64,000 nucleotides of DNA from Rhodococcus sp. ARC_M6 (GTDB taxonomy: Bacteria > Actinomycetota > Actinomycetes > Mycobacteriales > Mycobacteriaceae). Each line of letters begins with the position of its first letter. The first letter of the stretch is position 1. The notes beneath the pieces are model-generated. The model made no database searches. It saw only the letters and a program-made list of their open reading frames with translations, and was not told where the DNA came from. The stretch is from positions 41,869-105,868 of the forward strand of contig NZ_JALGQH010000022.1 in assembly GCF_022810305.1 (NCBI RefSeq). The letters are read 5' to 3'. This document shows positions 43,745 to 53,976 of the stretch, in pieces. A program made the position numbers and the translations under genes.

Positions 43745-45111
43745 CCCACCACCGTAACGCCGGGCTCACTGCTGTTTTCCTTTTCTACCGGTACCGCCGC
43801 AGCATTGAGATGCGGATTCTGCTTCGGGACGAAGAACGTGACAATGCAACCCAGTACGGCGATGCCTGCGAAGACGTAGAACGCTGATTCCGAGCTGATA
43901 CCTGCGCTGATCAAGCTCCCACCGATGAGGGGCCCGAATATTCCGCCGAGGCGACCGAAACCTGCGCACCACGCGACACCGGCTGCACGGGCGGACGTCG
44001 AGTAGTAGTTGGACACAAATCCATAGATCAGGACCTGCGTTCCGATGGTTCCGACGCCGGCGATAGCCACCGATGCCAGGAGGACAGGCAGAGGGAAGCC
44101 GAAGGTGAACAGCAGCAAAGCAAGAGCGGCAAGCCCGAAGGTTGTGGCCACGACGCGTTGAGGTCCGGTGACGTCTGCGATCCGGGAGGCGAGAAGGCCG
44201 CCGATAATGGCGCCACCGTTGAGCACCAGCAGGAATGAGAGCGATCCCTTGGCGTTGTACCCGGCGTTCTCCATGATCTTGGGCAGCCAGGTGTTGAGGC
44301 CGTAAGTGAGGAGAAGTCCGGCGAAACTCATCAGGCCGAGGAGCGCTGTGCCCCAGACATATTGCTTACTGGCGAGCGCGCGGAAACCGACTTTCTCCGC
44401 GGCGGCTCCGCTAGGTCGAGTTACGTTGACAGGCAGGGGAATTCCGGTCTTCAAGGACACGGCTTCTGCCTCGTCGATGCGTCCGCGTGCGACCAGCCAC
44501 ACGGGTGATTCCGGAAGGCGGAACCACGCGAGCGGAAACAGGAGGAGGAGGGGGAGCGCTCCGATGAGGAAGAGTCCGCGCCAGCCGATGGCATCGCGGA
44601 GGACGATCGCCAGTATCGAGGCCATCACGCCGCCGGCCGGTACGCCGCTGTAAACGATGGCGTTGAAAAGGTTTCGGCGTCCCGGCGGCGCGAATTCGGC
44701 GATCATCGCGCCCGCCGTGGCGACGAGTCCGCCGACACCGATGCCGGTGAAGAATCGCAGTAGTCCGAAGGAGGTGATGCTGGTGGCGAATGACGCCAGC
44801 GCCATACCTACCGAGAACCAGACGATGTTGATCAGCATCATCTTTCGACGCCCGAAGTGGTCACCGATCGCGCCGCACGTCAGCGCTCCCACCATCACTC
44901 CGATAAGGGCGTACGAACCCAACGCGCCGGCCTGTGACGCGGACAGTGCGCCGATCTGTCCTGGATCATCCATTAGAACCGGCAGGATCGTGCCGTAGAC
45001 GACGAGATCGTATCCGTCGAACAGGATGGCGATCGCGGCGATCGCGACCACCCACAGGACTGACGAGCGATGGCGGGCGCTTGCCCAGGAACCACGTTCG
45101 GTTGACGACAT
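43741..45111 (-). CDS. benK: BenK-like aromatic acid:H+ symporter (MFS, AAHS)
   Basis: This 456-residue MFS transporter has twelve helices and the AAHS motif LFDGYDLVVYGTILPVLM at residues 28-45. The loop after helix 2 reads GDHFGRRKMMLINI. Benzoate-operon placement (57 bp after benD) supports benzoate as substrate. Its stop overlaps the LAL regulator start by 4 bases. ATG 45111 has GGAGATTCGCC upstream. Confidence 0.87.
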   Translation of the reverse strand: MSSTERGSWASARHRSSVLWVVAIAAIAILFDGYDLVVYGTILPVLMDDPGQIGALSASQAGALGSYALIGVMVGALTCGAIGDHFGRRKMMLINIVWFSVGMALASFATSITSFGLLRFFTGIGVGGLVATAGAMIAEFAPPGRRNLFNAIVYSGVPAGGVMASILAIVLRDAIGWRGLFLIGALPLLLLFPLAWFRLPESPVWLVARGRIDEAEAVSLKTGIPLPVNVTRPSGAAAEKVGFRALASKQYVWGTALLGLMSFAGLLLTYGLNTWLPKIMENAGYNAKGSLSFLLVLNGGAIIGGLLASRIADVTGPQRVVATTFGLAALALLLFTFGFPLPVLLASVAIAGVGTIGTQVLIYGFVSNYYSTSARAAGVAWCAGFGRLGGIFGPLIGGSLISAGISSESAFYVFAGIAVLGCIVTFFVPKQNPHLNAAAVPVEKENSSEPGVTVVG

Positions 45112-45167
45112 GGCGAATCTCCGTTCGAGAGATCAGGAAGAAGTGGGTGTGAGACTTCGAGTCCGGG

Positions 45168-45950
45168 TCAGCCGAGATCACCACCAGCGACGGGAAGTAC
45201 CGTGCCGGTGATATACGACGCCTCGTCAGAGGCGAGGAAGGTGATGGCCGCGGCTTGCTCGTCGAGTGTGCCGTAACGCTTTTGCAGTGAAGAATCGACC
45301 GTCTGGTCGATGATTTGCTGGTACCAGACCTTCTCGTCCTCGGTCTGTGCACCGGGCCCGCGGGCCACGACGCGAGGCGGCGCCTCAGTTCCGCCGGGAG
45401 CTGTTGCTACAACACGTATTCCGTACTGCGCTACTTCCATGGCCAGTGCCGCCGTGATAGCACTGACGCCACCTTTGGCGGCCGCATACGGAACGCGGTT
45501 GACTCCGCGAGTCGCGACGGACGAGACGTTGACAACGGTGCCGCGTGCTTGTTCGATCAGGTAGGGCAATGCTGCCCGGCAGGTCCACAGCGTGGGAAAC
45601 AGTGAGCGTTGAACTTCCGCCTGGATCTGTTCCGGTGTGTACTGCTCGTACGGCTTGGCCCAGATAGTTCCGCCGACATTGTTGATCAGCACATCGATCC
45701 GACCGAAGTACTTGTGCGCCTGGTCTATTGCTCTCTGTGCTCCCTCGAACTGTTCGAGATCGGCAGTAACGGAATGCGAGCGCTCGAGAGCCCCGGCCAC
45801 CTCGTGTACGAGTTCCGCCCGGTCAACGAGAACCACCGAACCGCCTTCGGCGGAGATTCTTTCGGCAACACAACGCCCGATGCCCTGAGCGGCACCCGTC
45901 ACGACGACAACGCGGTTGTCGAATCGGCCGGCGAAAATTCGCGGGCTCAT
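45168..45950 (-). CDS. benD: Benzoate cis-diol dehydrogenase (BenD, SDR)
   Basis: This 260-residue SDR oxidises cis-1,6-dihydroxy-2,4-cyclohexadiene-1-carboxylate to catechol with NAD, losing CO2. It has GAAQGIGR near residue 20, NNVGGT (a BenD-type variant of NNAG), catalytic YAAAK and the C-terminal ITGTVLPVAGGDLG. Its start overlaps the end of benC by 4 bases. The product, catechol, feeds the cat genes encoded 5 kb away. Confidence 0.9.
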   Translation of the reverse strand: MSPRIFAGRFDNRVVVVTGAAQGIGRCVAERISAEGGSVVLVDRAELVHEVAGALERSHSVTADLEQFEGAQRAIDQAHKYFGRIDVLINNVGGTIWAKPYEQYTPEQIQAEVQRSLFPTLWTCRAALPYLIEQARGTVVNVSSVATRGVNRVPYAAAKGGVSAITAALAMEVAQYGIRVVATAPGGTEAPPRVVARGPGAQTEDEKVWYQQIIDQTVDSSLQKRYGTLDEQAAAITFLASDEASYITGTVLPVAGGDLG

Positions 45951-47554
45951 TGCGCGATGCTCAGGTGATTGTCTGCGATGGCGCAGCGCATCGTGGCCTT
46001 GGCATGCTCACTGTGTGCGACGATCAACTCGCGTGCGGCGGTTCGATCGTTCTCTGCGAATGCGCGAACGATGTGCAGGTGATCTTCCGCAACGTGCTCG
46101 TCGACCCAATCTGCTGTTCGCAGTATCCGGTTCATGAGCTCGGTGACCTCGAGGCGGTGGTACGCCTGCAAGAGAATCTCGTTGCCGGTGCAACGGAACA
46201 GAAAGTCGTGGAACAGCGCATTGGTTTCGGTGAATGCCGCTGCGTCCGTGAATCGATCGCGTTCGATCGACGCGGCAGAGTTCTCGGCCAGGATTCGGTA
46301 TTCGATCAGCTGCGCTGGGGTGAGTCGGCCGATGGTGAGTTCCATGGCACCAAGTTCGAGTGCCATCCGGGCATCGAACTGCGCGTCGGATTCGGCCACG
46401 GGTAGGTGTTCCTCACCGATCTCGTACGAGCCGATATCGTCCGTTGCAACGGACGCCAATACCGCTGGAAGTCCGGTCTCGGCAGCAGCTTTGACAGCTG
46501 CTGCACGCTCTGCTTCGGTGGGCTCGGTGGCCGCGGCCGGTGCAGGAGTTGCTGCCGTATTGAATTTCTCGAAGTAGAAGTTCGTGGGAGTGATCGACAT
46601 GTCCTTGAAGTGCTGACGTACGGCTTCGACCATCGGCGGCGGACCACACAGGTAAACGTCGACATTTCCGTCGTCGAGATGTGCGGGTTCGATGAACCCG
46701 GTGACGTAACCCTTGTTCGGGGCGGAGCTGTCCTGATCGGCCACACAGTAGTCGAAGGTGAACTGCGGCAGTAGTTCTGTGTACTTGTGTAACGTATCCA
46801 GCTCCACGAGATCGGCGTCGGAGCTCACGCCGTAGATCAGGTGAACAGGCAACTCGGAGCCGTCGGCACGCATCTTCTCGAGGATCGAGAGCAGAGGCGC
46901 GAGGCCGGTGCCGCCGGCCAACAACAGGGCCGGACGTTGTTGGGTGCGTAGGAAGAAGCTACCCATCGGCCCGGTGAGTTCGAGTGTGTCGCCAACCTGT
47001 GCGCGTTCGCTGAGGTAGTCCGACATCAATCCACCCGGGGTGATCTTGACCAGGAACGACGCATCCTCGGCTGTAGGGCCGGTGCTGAACGAGTATGAGC
47101 GGGTCGAATCAGTACCGGGAACAAGAATATTCACGTATTGACCGGGCAGAAACACCAGATCGGTGCGGTTCTCGACAGAGACGGTGAACCCGACGGTGGT
47201 ATCGGAGTGTCGCACTATCTCGGTGATCGTGGATACATACGAACCAGCGGCGGTCTTGGCAACTGCGGACGTGGTGGGAATCTGAAGAACCAGATCGGAC
47301 TCGGGCACCATCTGACACGGCAGACAGTAACCCTGCTCGGCCTCGTCGTCAGTGAGGGCCTCGTCGATGTAGTCGCCTCCGTCGAAACTGCCTGACTCGC
47401 ACAAGGACTTGCACGTTCCGCACGCTCCGTCGCGGCAGTCGAGTGGGATATTGATTCGTGCCCGGTACGACGCGTCGGCGACGGTCTCGTCGGAATTGCA
47501 TTCGACGAAGCGTGTGATGCCGTCCTCGAAACTCAGTGCAACTTGAAAACTCAT
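45947..47554 (-). CDS. benC: Benzoate 1,2-dioxygenase reductase (BenC) with C-terminal FCD domain fusion
   Basis: Residues 1-332 are a normal BenC reductase: plant-type 2Fe-2S cluster (CRDGACGTCKSLCESGSF and YCLPCQ), FAD domain (RSYSFSTGP) and NAD domain (LLLAGGTGLAPLLSIL, DVYLCGPPPMVEAV). It passes electrons from NADH to BenAB. Other BenC proteins end near residue 340; this has 535 residues. After an Ala/Glu linker (about 333-390), residues about 392-528 resemble an FCD ligand-binding domain: FTETNALFHDFLFRCTGNEI, then EDHLHIVRAFAENDRTAARE and HSEHAK. No HTH is present. The frame is continuous, so it is a true fusion. Confidence 0.87.
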   Translation of the reverse strand: MSFQVALSFEDGITRFVECNSDETVADASYRARINIPLDCRDGACGTCKSLCESGSFDGGDYIDEALTDDEAEQGYCLPCQMVPESDLVLQIPTTSAVAKTAAGSYVSTITEIVRHSDTTVGFTVSVENRTDLVFLPGQYVNILVPGTDSTRSYSFSTGPTAEDASFLVKITPGGLMSDYLSERAQVGDTLELTGPMGSFFLRTQQRPALLLAGGTGLAPLLSILEKMRADGSELPVHLIYGVSSDADLVELDTLHKYTELLPQFTFDYCVADQDSSAPNKGYVTGFIEPAHLDDGNVDVYLCGPPPMVEAVRQHFKDMSITPTNFYFEKFNTAATPAPAAATEPTEAERAAAVKAAAETGLPAVLASVATDDIGSYEIGEEHLPVAESDAQFDARMALELGAMELTIGRLTPAQLIEYRILAENSAASIERDRFTDAAAFTETNALFHDFLFRCTGNEILLQAYHRLEVTELMNRILRTADWVDEHVAEDHLHIVRAFAENDRTAARELIVAHSEHAKATMRCAIADNHLSIAQ

Positions 47555-47589
47555 GGGAAACAGCTCGATTCGTGAAGAAGAAGTGCCGG

Positions 47590-48099
47590 TCAGATGTGGT
47601 AGACGTCCACCACGTGATGGATGTAGTCGTTCTTGAGTACGACCTTCTTCTTCATGATCAACGGCTGTTCGCCGGCGAAGTCGATCGTGTAAAACGACGT
47701 GCCGAAGTAGGTGTCGACACTGTTGTAGCGGCAGTAGAGGGTGAACCAGTTGAAGCGCACATCCACTTGGGTTCCGCGCTGTGAGGTCATCTCGACGTTG
47801 CTGATGTTGTGCCCCGTCCGAGGCTCGGGAAGGCTGGTCGCACTGGAGCGGTCGGTTCGAATTCGGAAGACGCGATCCTCGATACCACCCCGGTTGGGGT
47901 AGTAGATCAGTGAAATCTCGGTTTGCGGATCGGTGGTGAGTTCACCGTCATCGGCCCAGGCCGGCATCCAAAATTCGGAATCCGGGTGATAGCACTCGAT
48001 CCACTTCTCGAACTCGCGGTCGTCGAGGTAGCGTGACTCGCGGTAGAGGAACTGCTCGATGGTGTGCTGGGTGAGCGTGGTGTCGGTTGCAGTGGTCAT
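47590..48099 (-). CDS. benB: Benzoate 1,2-dioxygenase small (beta) subunit
   Basis: This 169-residue protein has the NTF2-like beta-subunit fold of ring-hydroxylating dioxygenases. Typical segments are FLYRESRYLDDREFEKWIEC, EFWMPAWADDGELTTDPQ and SLIYYPNRGGIEDRVFRIRTDRS. It is structural to the alpha3beta3 oxygenase. It begins 11 bp after benA and ends 35 bp before benC. Confidence 0.9.
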   Translation of the reverse strand: MTTATDTTLTQHTIEQFLYRESRYLDDREFEKWIECYHPDSEFWMPAWADDGELTTDPQTEISLIYYPNRGGIEDRVFRIRTDRSSATSLPEPRTGHNISNVEMTSQRGTQVDVRFNWFTLYCRYNSVDTYFGTSFYTIDFAGEQPLIMKKKVVLKNDYIHHVVDVYHI

Positions 48100-48110
48100 G
48101 ATCGAGTTCC

Positions 48111-49523
48111 TCAGTTCGTCCGGGTGGAATCGGTACGCTGGGCGCCGGCTTCTTCGGCATCAACTGCCGCGAGCATGGCGTCGCGCCAATAGCCGTGCTG
48201 AATCGGGTACAAGCCCTCATCTTCGGTCTTGGCTCCACTGGAGAGAACTCGTTCCATGCCAAGATCTTTCGCGACATCGTTGGGGCCGACGACCTGGTGC
48301 GTGACGCCGCGGCTCAGATCGTTCCACGGTGCGCCGCCGGCCTGATAGGTCTTCTGACAGGAGCGGAACTCTTCGAGGTCGTCTGGAGTGGCCATACCTG
48401 ATGCGTTGAAAAAATCCTCGTACTGGCGGATGCGATTACTGCGAGCATCTGCACTTTCGCCCTTGGGTGCTATGCAGTAGATCGTGACTTCCGTCTGATC
48501 GACCGAGATCGGACGGAAGTGCCGGATCTGGCTGCTGAACTGATCCATGAGGTACACGTTGGGATAGAGGCAGAGATTGCGTGACGCGCCGACCATGAAT
48601 TCGGCTTTCTTGGAACCAAATTCGGCCTCCAGCTCTGCTCTGCGCTCGTACAGCGGGCGGTCCTCGGGGTTGCCCCACCACATCCACAGGAGAAGGTGGC
48701 CGTAGTCGTACGAGAAGTAGCCTCCCCCCTGCTTGCCCCAGGTGCCGGCGTCCATAGCTTTGGTCTCGTTGGCCGATTCACCGGCCGTGCGACGGGCGGT
48801 GGTTGCCGCGTAGTTCCAGTGCGTCGACGAGACGTGGTAGCCGTCAGCTCCGTTCTCTGTCTGCAGCTTCCAGTTGCCGTCGTAGGTGTAGGTGGAGGCG
48901 CCGCGAAGAACCTCGAGACCGTCTGGGGACTGGTCCACAATCATGTCGATGATCTTTGTGGTGGCGCCGAGGTGCTCTTCGAGGGGGAGAACGTCGGCAT
49001 TGAGACTGCCGAAGAGGAAGCCGCGGTAGCTTTCGAATCGCGCCACCTTGGTCAGGTCATGCGAACCGTCCTTGTTGAACTGTTCCGGATAGCCGCCGGT
49101 ACGAGCATCTTTGGCCTTGAGTAGCTTGCCGGAGTTGTTGAACGTCCAGCCGTGGAACGGGCACGTGAACGTGGTGCGGTTGTCGGTCTTGCGGCGACAG
49201 AGCATCGCGCCGCGGTGGCTGCACGCGTTGATCAGCGCACCCAATTCGCCTTCTTTGTTGCGAGTGATGACGATGGGTTGACGACCCATGTGGGTGGTGA
49301 AATAGTCACCGACATTGGGGATTTGGCTTTCGTGGGCGAGGTAGATCCAGTTGCCCTCGAAGATGTGGGTCATCTCGAGCTCGAACAGTTGCTCGTCGGT
49401 GAAGACGCTGCGCCGCACCTGGTATCGGCCGGTCTCCGGGTCCTCGATGAGAGCGTCGTCGAGGAATGCGCGGATACTCGAGTACTCGCTGGTGCTGTGG
49501 GCAGCGTCCAAAATATCCGTCAT
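48111..49523 (-). CDS. benA: Benzoate 1,2-dioxygenase large (alpha) subunit
   Basis: This 470-residue Rieske oxygenase subunit dihydroxylates benzoate. The Rieske cluster is [19 protein letters not shown] followed by CPFHGW (first Cys at 101, second pair from 121), and the mononuclear iron site is [14 protein letters not shown] with the bridging Asp. It is the first gene of the leftward ben operon; two palindromes lie in the 182-bp region upstream (49637-49670). The ATG 49523 has GGAGG upstream. Confidence 0.92.
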   Translation of the reverse strand: MTDILDAAHSTSEYSSIRAFLDDALIEDPETGRYQVRRSVFTDEQLFELEMTHIFEGNWIYLAHESQIPNVGDYFTTHMGRQPIVITRNKEGELGALINACSHRGAMLCRRKTDNRTTFTCPFHGWTFNNSGKLLKAKDARTGGYPEQFNKDGSHDLTKVARFESYRGFLFGSLNADVLPLEEHLGATTKIIDMIVDQSPDGLEVLRGASTYTYDGNWKLQTENGADGYHVSSTHWNYAATTARRTAGESANETKAMDAGTWGKQGGGYFSYDYGHLLLWMWWGNPEDRPLYERRAELEAEFGSKKAEFMVGASRNLCLYPNVYLMDQFSSQIRHFRPISVDQTEVTIYCIAPKGESADARSNRIRQYEDFFNASGMATPDDLEEFRSCQKTYQAGGAPWNDLSRGVTHQVVGPNDVAKDLGMERVLSSGAKTEDEGLYPIQHGYWRDAMLAAVDAEEAGAQRTDSTRTN

Positions 49524-49636
49524 GGGTAACCTCCAGATCGAGTGGGCGATCAGCTGACAGCCGAGGGCTGTCGAAATCGGTGCTGGGCCCGCTTTCCGGA
49601 CGGGGCTGCGTCCGGTACTGAATTAACCTTGACATT

Positions 49637-49670
49637 GTGTGGCCTGGGTCACACTAGGTAAATGCCTAGT
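49637..49670 (-). promoter_or_regulatory. Two overlapping palindromes upstream of benA
   Basis: ACTAGGTAAATGCCTAGT (49653-49670) is a perfect 6-bp inverted repeat with 6-base spacer. Next to it GTGTGGCCTGGGTCACAC (49637-49654) is an imperfect 18-bp palindrome. Both lie about 115-150 bp upstream of the benA start, where activator sites are expected. Candidate binders are the LAL regulator and CatR. Confidence 0.5.
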
Positions 49671-49705
49671 CCTGACCAAGGGCGTGGGGTTCGTCGGATT
49701 CCTAT

Positions 49706-51513
<1,808 letters not shown>

Positions 51514-51543
51514 TTCAGTGTCGCAACAAGAGAAAGTGATTCG

Positions 51544-52665
51544 ATGACCGACCTGTCGATCGTCTCCATCGAGACGGCCATCCTTGACGTTCCTCTGGTG
51601 CGTCCGCACAAGTTCGCCACCACTTCGATGACCGCACAACCGCTCCTGCTAGTCGCGATCCGTACGTCCGACGGTGTAGTCGGATACGGCGAAGGCGTTG
51701 TTCCCGGCGGACCGTGGTGGGGAGGTGAGTCGGTCGAGACGATGCAGGTCATCATCGAGAAATACATTGCGCCAATGGTTGTCGGTAGGCGAGTTGATCA
51801 GATCACCTCGATCATGCTCGATATCGAGAAGGTCGTGGCCAATGCGCGGTTCGCGAAGGCTGCCGTCGACGTGGCGTTGCACGACGCCTGGGCCCGTAGC
51901 CTGGGAGTGCCCGTACACACGCTGCTCGGTGGGGCATTTCGTGAGAGTGTTGATGTTACTTGGGCGTTGGGCGCCGCTCCTGCCGCCGAGATCATCGAAG
52001 AAGCTCACGAAAAGCTGGAATCTCGAATGAATTTCAGCTTCAAGCTCAAGATGGGTGCACTCGATCCCGCAGTTGACACGGCGCGCATCATCGAGATTGC
52101 GCAGGCGCTCGACGGGCAGGCCGGAGTGCGGGTCGACGTCAACGCGCGGTGGGATCGACTTACCGCTTTGCGGTACCTGCCACAGTTGGCGGAAGGTGGC
52201 GTCGAGTTGATCGAACAGCCGACTCCCGCAGACCAAATTGAGGTACTTGCCGAGCTGAGCAGGCTGTTACCGATTCCGATCATGGCAGACGAAAGTGTGC
52301 AGACGCCGCACGACGCACTCGAGATCGCCCGTCGCTCGGCCGCTGACGTCATCGCGCTGAAGACCACCAAATGCGGTGGACTGCAGCGCAGTCGCGAGAT
52401 CGTCGCGATCGCGAAAGCTGCGGGGATTGCATGCCACGGTGCGACGTCCATCGAAGGTCCGATCGGTACCGCAGCCTCGCTGCACTTCGCCTGCGCCGAG
52501 CCAGGAATCAACTTCGGAACAGAGCTTTTCGGTCCGCTGCTCTTCAGCGAGGAACTGCTGCAGGAACCGCTGAAGTACTCCGAAGGACAGTTGCATCTCC
52601 CCTCCGGACCCGGCCTGGGTGTGGAACTGAACATGGACGCCGTCAAGTCCTGGACCAGGAACTAG
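51544..52665 (+). CDS. catB: Muconate cycloisomerase (CatB)
   Basis: This 373-residue enolase-superfamily enzyme converts cis,cis-muconate to muconolactone. The catalytic KxK is in NFSFKLKMGALD; metal ligands are in VRVDVNARWD (Asp), VELIEQP (Glu) and PIMADESV (Asp); and a later Lys lies in ALKTTKCGG. It is 11 bp before catC, so all three cat genes form one operon. Confidence 0.92.
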   Translation: MTDLSIVSIETAILDVPLVRPHKFATTSMTAQPLLLVAIRTSDGVVGYGEGVVPGGPWWGGESVETMQVIIEKYIAPMVVGRRVDQITSIMLDIEKVVANARFAKAAVDVALHDAWARSLGVPVHTLLGGAFRESVDVTWALGAAPAAEIIEEAHEKLESRMNFSFKLKMGALDPAVDTARIIEIAQALDGQAGVRVDVNARWDRLTALRYLPQLAEGGVELIEQPTPADQIEVLAELSRLLPIPIMADESVQTPHDALEIARRSAADVIALKTTKCGGLQRSREIVAIAKAAGIACHGATSIEGPIGTAASLHFACAEPGINFGTELFGPLLFSEELLQEPLKYSEGQLHLPSGPGLGVELNMDAVKSWTRN

Positions 52666-52676
52666 AGGAAAAGAAC

Positions 52677-52958
52677 ATGGCACTCTTTCACGTACGGATG
52701 GACGTCGATATTCCGCGCGATCTGGATCCGACTGTGCGAGCCGAAACAGTCGCTACGGAGAAGGCGTACTCACAAGACCTGCAACGGCAAGGCAAGTGGG
52801 TACACCTGTGGCGAATTGTGGGTCAGTTCAGCAACATCAGCGTCTTCGATGTCGAGTCGGCTGACGAATTGCACGAGATTCTCTGGAATCTGCCACTCTT
52901 CCCGTACATGACCATCGAGGTCATGCCGTTGACGCAGCACGGGTCGTCGATCAAGTAG
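52677..52958 (+). CDS. catC: Muconolactone delta-isomerase (CatC)
   Basis: This 93-residue protein, of the usual CatC length, opens MALFHVRMDVDIPRDLDP and contains the family's GKWVHLWRIVGQFSNISVFDV-like core and LPLFPYMTIEVMPLTQH end. It isomerises muconolactone to 3-oxoadipate enol-lactone. ATG 52677 follows AGAGGAAAAGAAC. The next enzymes (enol-lactone hydrolase, CoA transferase, thiolase) are not in this window. Confidence 0.92.
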   Translation: MALFHVRMDVDIPRDLDPTVRAETVATEKAYSQDLQRQGKWVHLWRIVGQFSNISVFDVESADELHEILWNLPLFPYMTIEVMPLTQHGSSIK

Positions 52959-53004
52959 CCGGCGATCTCCCGAGATGTGTAGCAATCGGTTATGGGTTGG
53001 GTTG

Positions 53005-53862
53005 CTACGACATGATGTGGGAAAGGCGTCGGGCGCTCTCCTCCAGGACACCCAGGGCAGTTGCCGTGTTGTATTCGACTTCGTCGGTTGCGCGCTGAAG
53101 ATCTTCACCGGCAAGAGAATCTGTGATCTCGGGAATGAACTGAGCTCGTTCCCTGCGGCGGTCGTGCTGGGCCAACCACTCCCGCTTCTCGATGATGGTC
53201 TCGCAGGCTAAGACGTTCTCGCGATAGCGGAGCAATCCCTGTAGCCGTTGCGTGATCGCCTCCAATCTGCGCTGGTGCAATTGAGTATGGTGACGGAACA
53301 CCTCGATCACGTCGCTGTCCTTTTCCAAGGCCTGTGGTGGTTTCGGCCCCAACTCCTCTTTGGCGCGCAGGAGACCGCGGGCACTGAGGGCTATATCCGT
53401 GACCTGGCGAAAGAGGTCGACATGAGTGTGGTGGCGTGCGAAGTGCGGATCCGTCCAGGCTGGGGAGTTTTCGATATCGGCGGCGACCACCGCGGCGGAA
53501 TAGGCCAACTTGCCTTCGGTTGAATCATGCATGGAGCGAAGTGCTTTCATGTCTTCGTCGGACAGTCGAGGTGACCTGCGGCGCTCGAGTGTGGCTGCAG
53601 CCTCGGATTCCTGTGCCAAGCGCGTCGCCTTTTCGGCCTTGCGTATCGCCCAGATGGTCATACGACTGCGATCCGGTTCGGCCGACGCTATTTCTGGAGT
53701 ACGTTGCCAGGCATCCACCGCGCAGGCGGCATACCGTGTGGCGGAGGGGGTACGGAGGTTGATCTGCCTGACGTGCAGTTCAACCCACCCGGGCATCGCG
53801 ATCTGCTTGAACAAGGCATCAGGCCGCAGCGGCCGCACGTCTACGTAACCGTTCGCAGTCAT
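53005..53862 (-). CDS. Hypothetical protein with predicted coiled-coil C-terminus
   Basis: I do not recognise this 285-residue protein. The opening has a strand-like MPGWVELHVRQINLRTPS stretch. The rest is highly charged and helical; residues about 165-285 show strings of Glu, Arg and Gln with heptad spacing (HTQLHQRRLEAITQRLQGLL, TIIEKREWLAQHDRRRERA), suggesting coiled coil. There is no signal peptide, membrane helix or enzyme motif. It is convergent with catC; a weak GTAGCAA/TTGCTAC hairpin (52979-53008) spans its stop codon. Confidence 0.6.
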   Translation of the reverse strand: MTANGYVDVRPLRPDALFKQIAMPGWVELHVRQINLRTPSATRYAACAVDAWQRTPEIASAEPDRSRMTIWAIRKAEKATRLAQESEAAATLERRRSPRLSDEDMKALRSMHDSTEGKLAYSAAVVAADIENSPAWTDPHFARHHTHVDLFRQVTDIALSARGLLRAKEELGPKPPQALEKDSDVIEVFRHHTQLHQRRLEAITQRLQGLLRYRENVLACETIIEKREWLAQHDRRRERAQFIPEITDSLAGEDLQRATDEVEYNTATALGVLEESARRLSHIMS

Positions 53863-53927
53863 CGTTTGCCCTCCTGAACCGGGGCCGTGGACACGGTCCG
53901 GTGTCCATTGTCTCGGTTGCCACCGAC

Positions 53928-53968
53928 AGAAGTTGCGGAGGGCGCTTTCCGCACGCTCCGCAACTTCT
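53928..53968 (-). terminator. 13-bp perfect hairpin after the NDMA-type alcohol dehydrogenase
   Basis: AGAAGTTGCGGAG (53928-53940) and CTCCGCAACTTCT (53956-53968) pair without mismatch around 15 bases. It begins 8 bp after the stop of the leftward dehydrogenase at 53977, so it is most likely its terminator; no T-run follows. Confidence 0.7.
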
Positions 53969-53976
53969 CGGGAGTG

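Noticed and set aside
47590..49523. benAB as anthranilate dioxygenase (antAB) for the nearby kynurenine genes.
   Set aside because: The cluster has benD and benK, which the anthranilate dioxygenase route does not need, and lies directly beside cat genes; benzoate is the better call, though overlap in substrates is possible.
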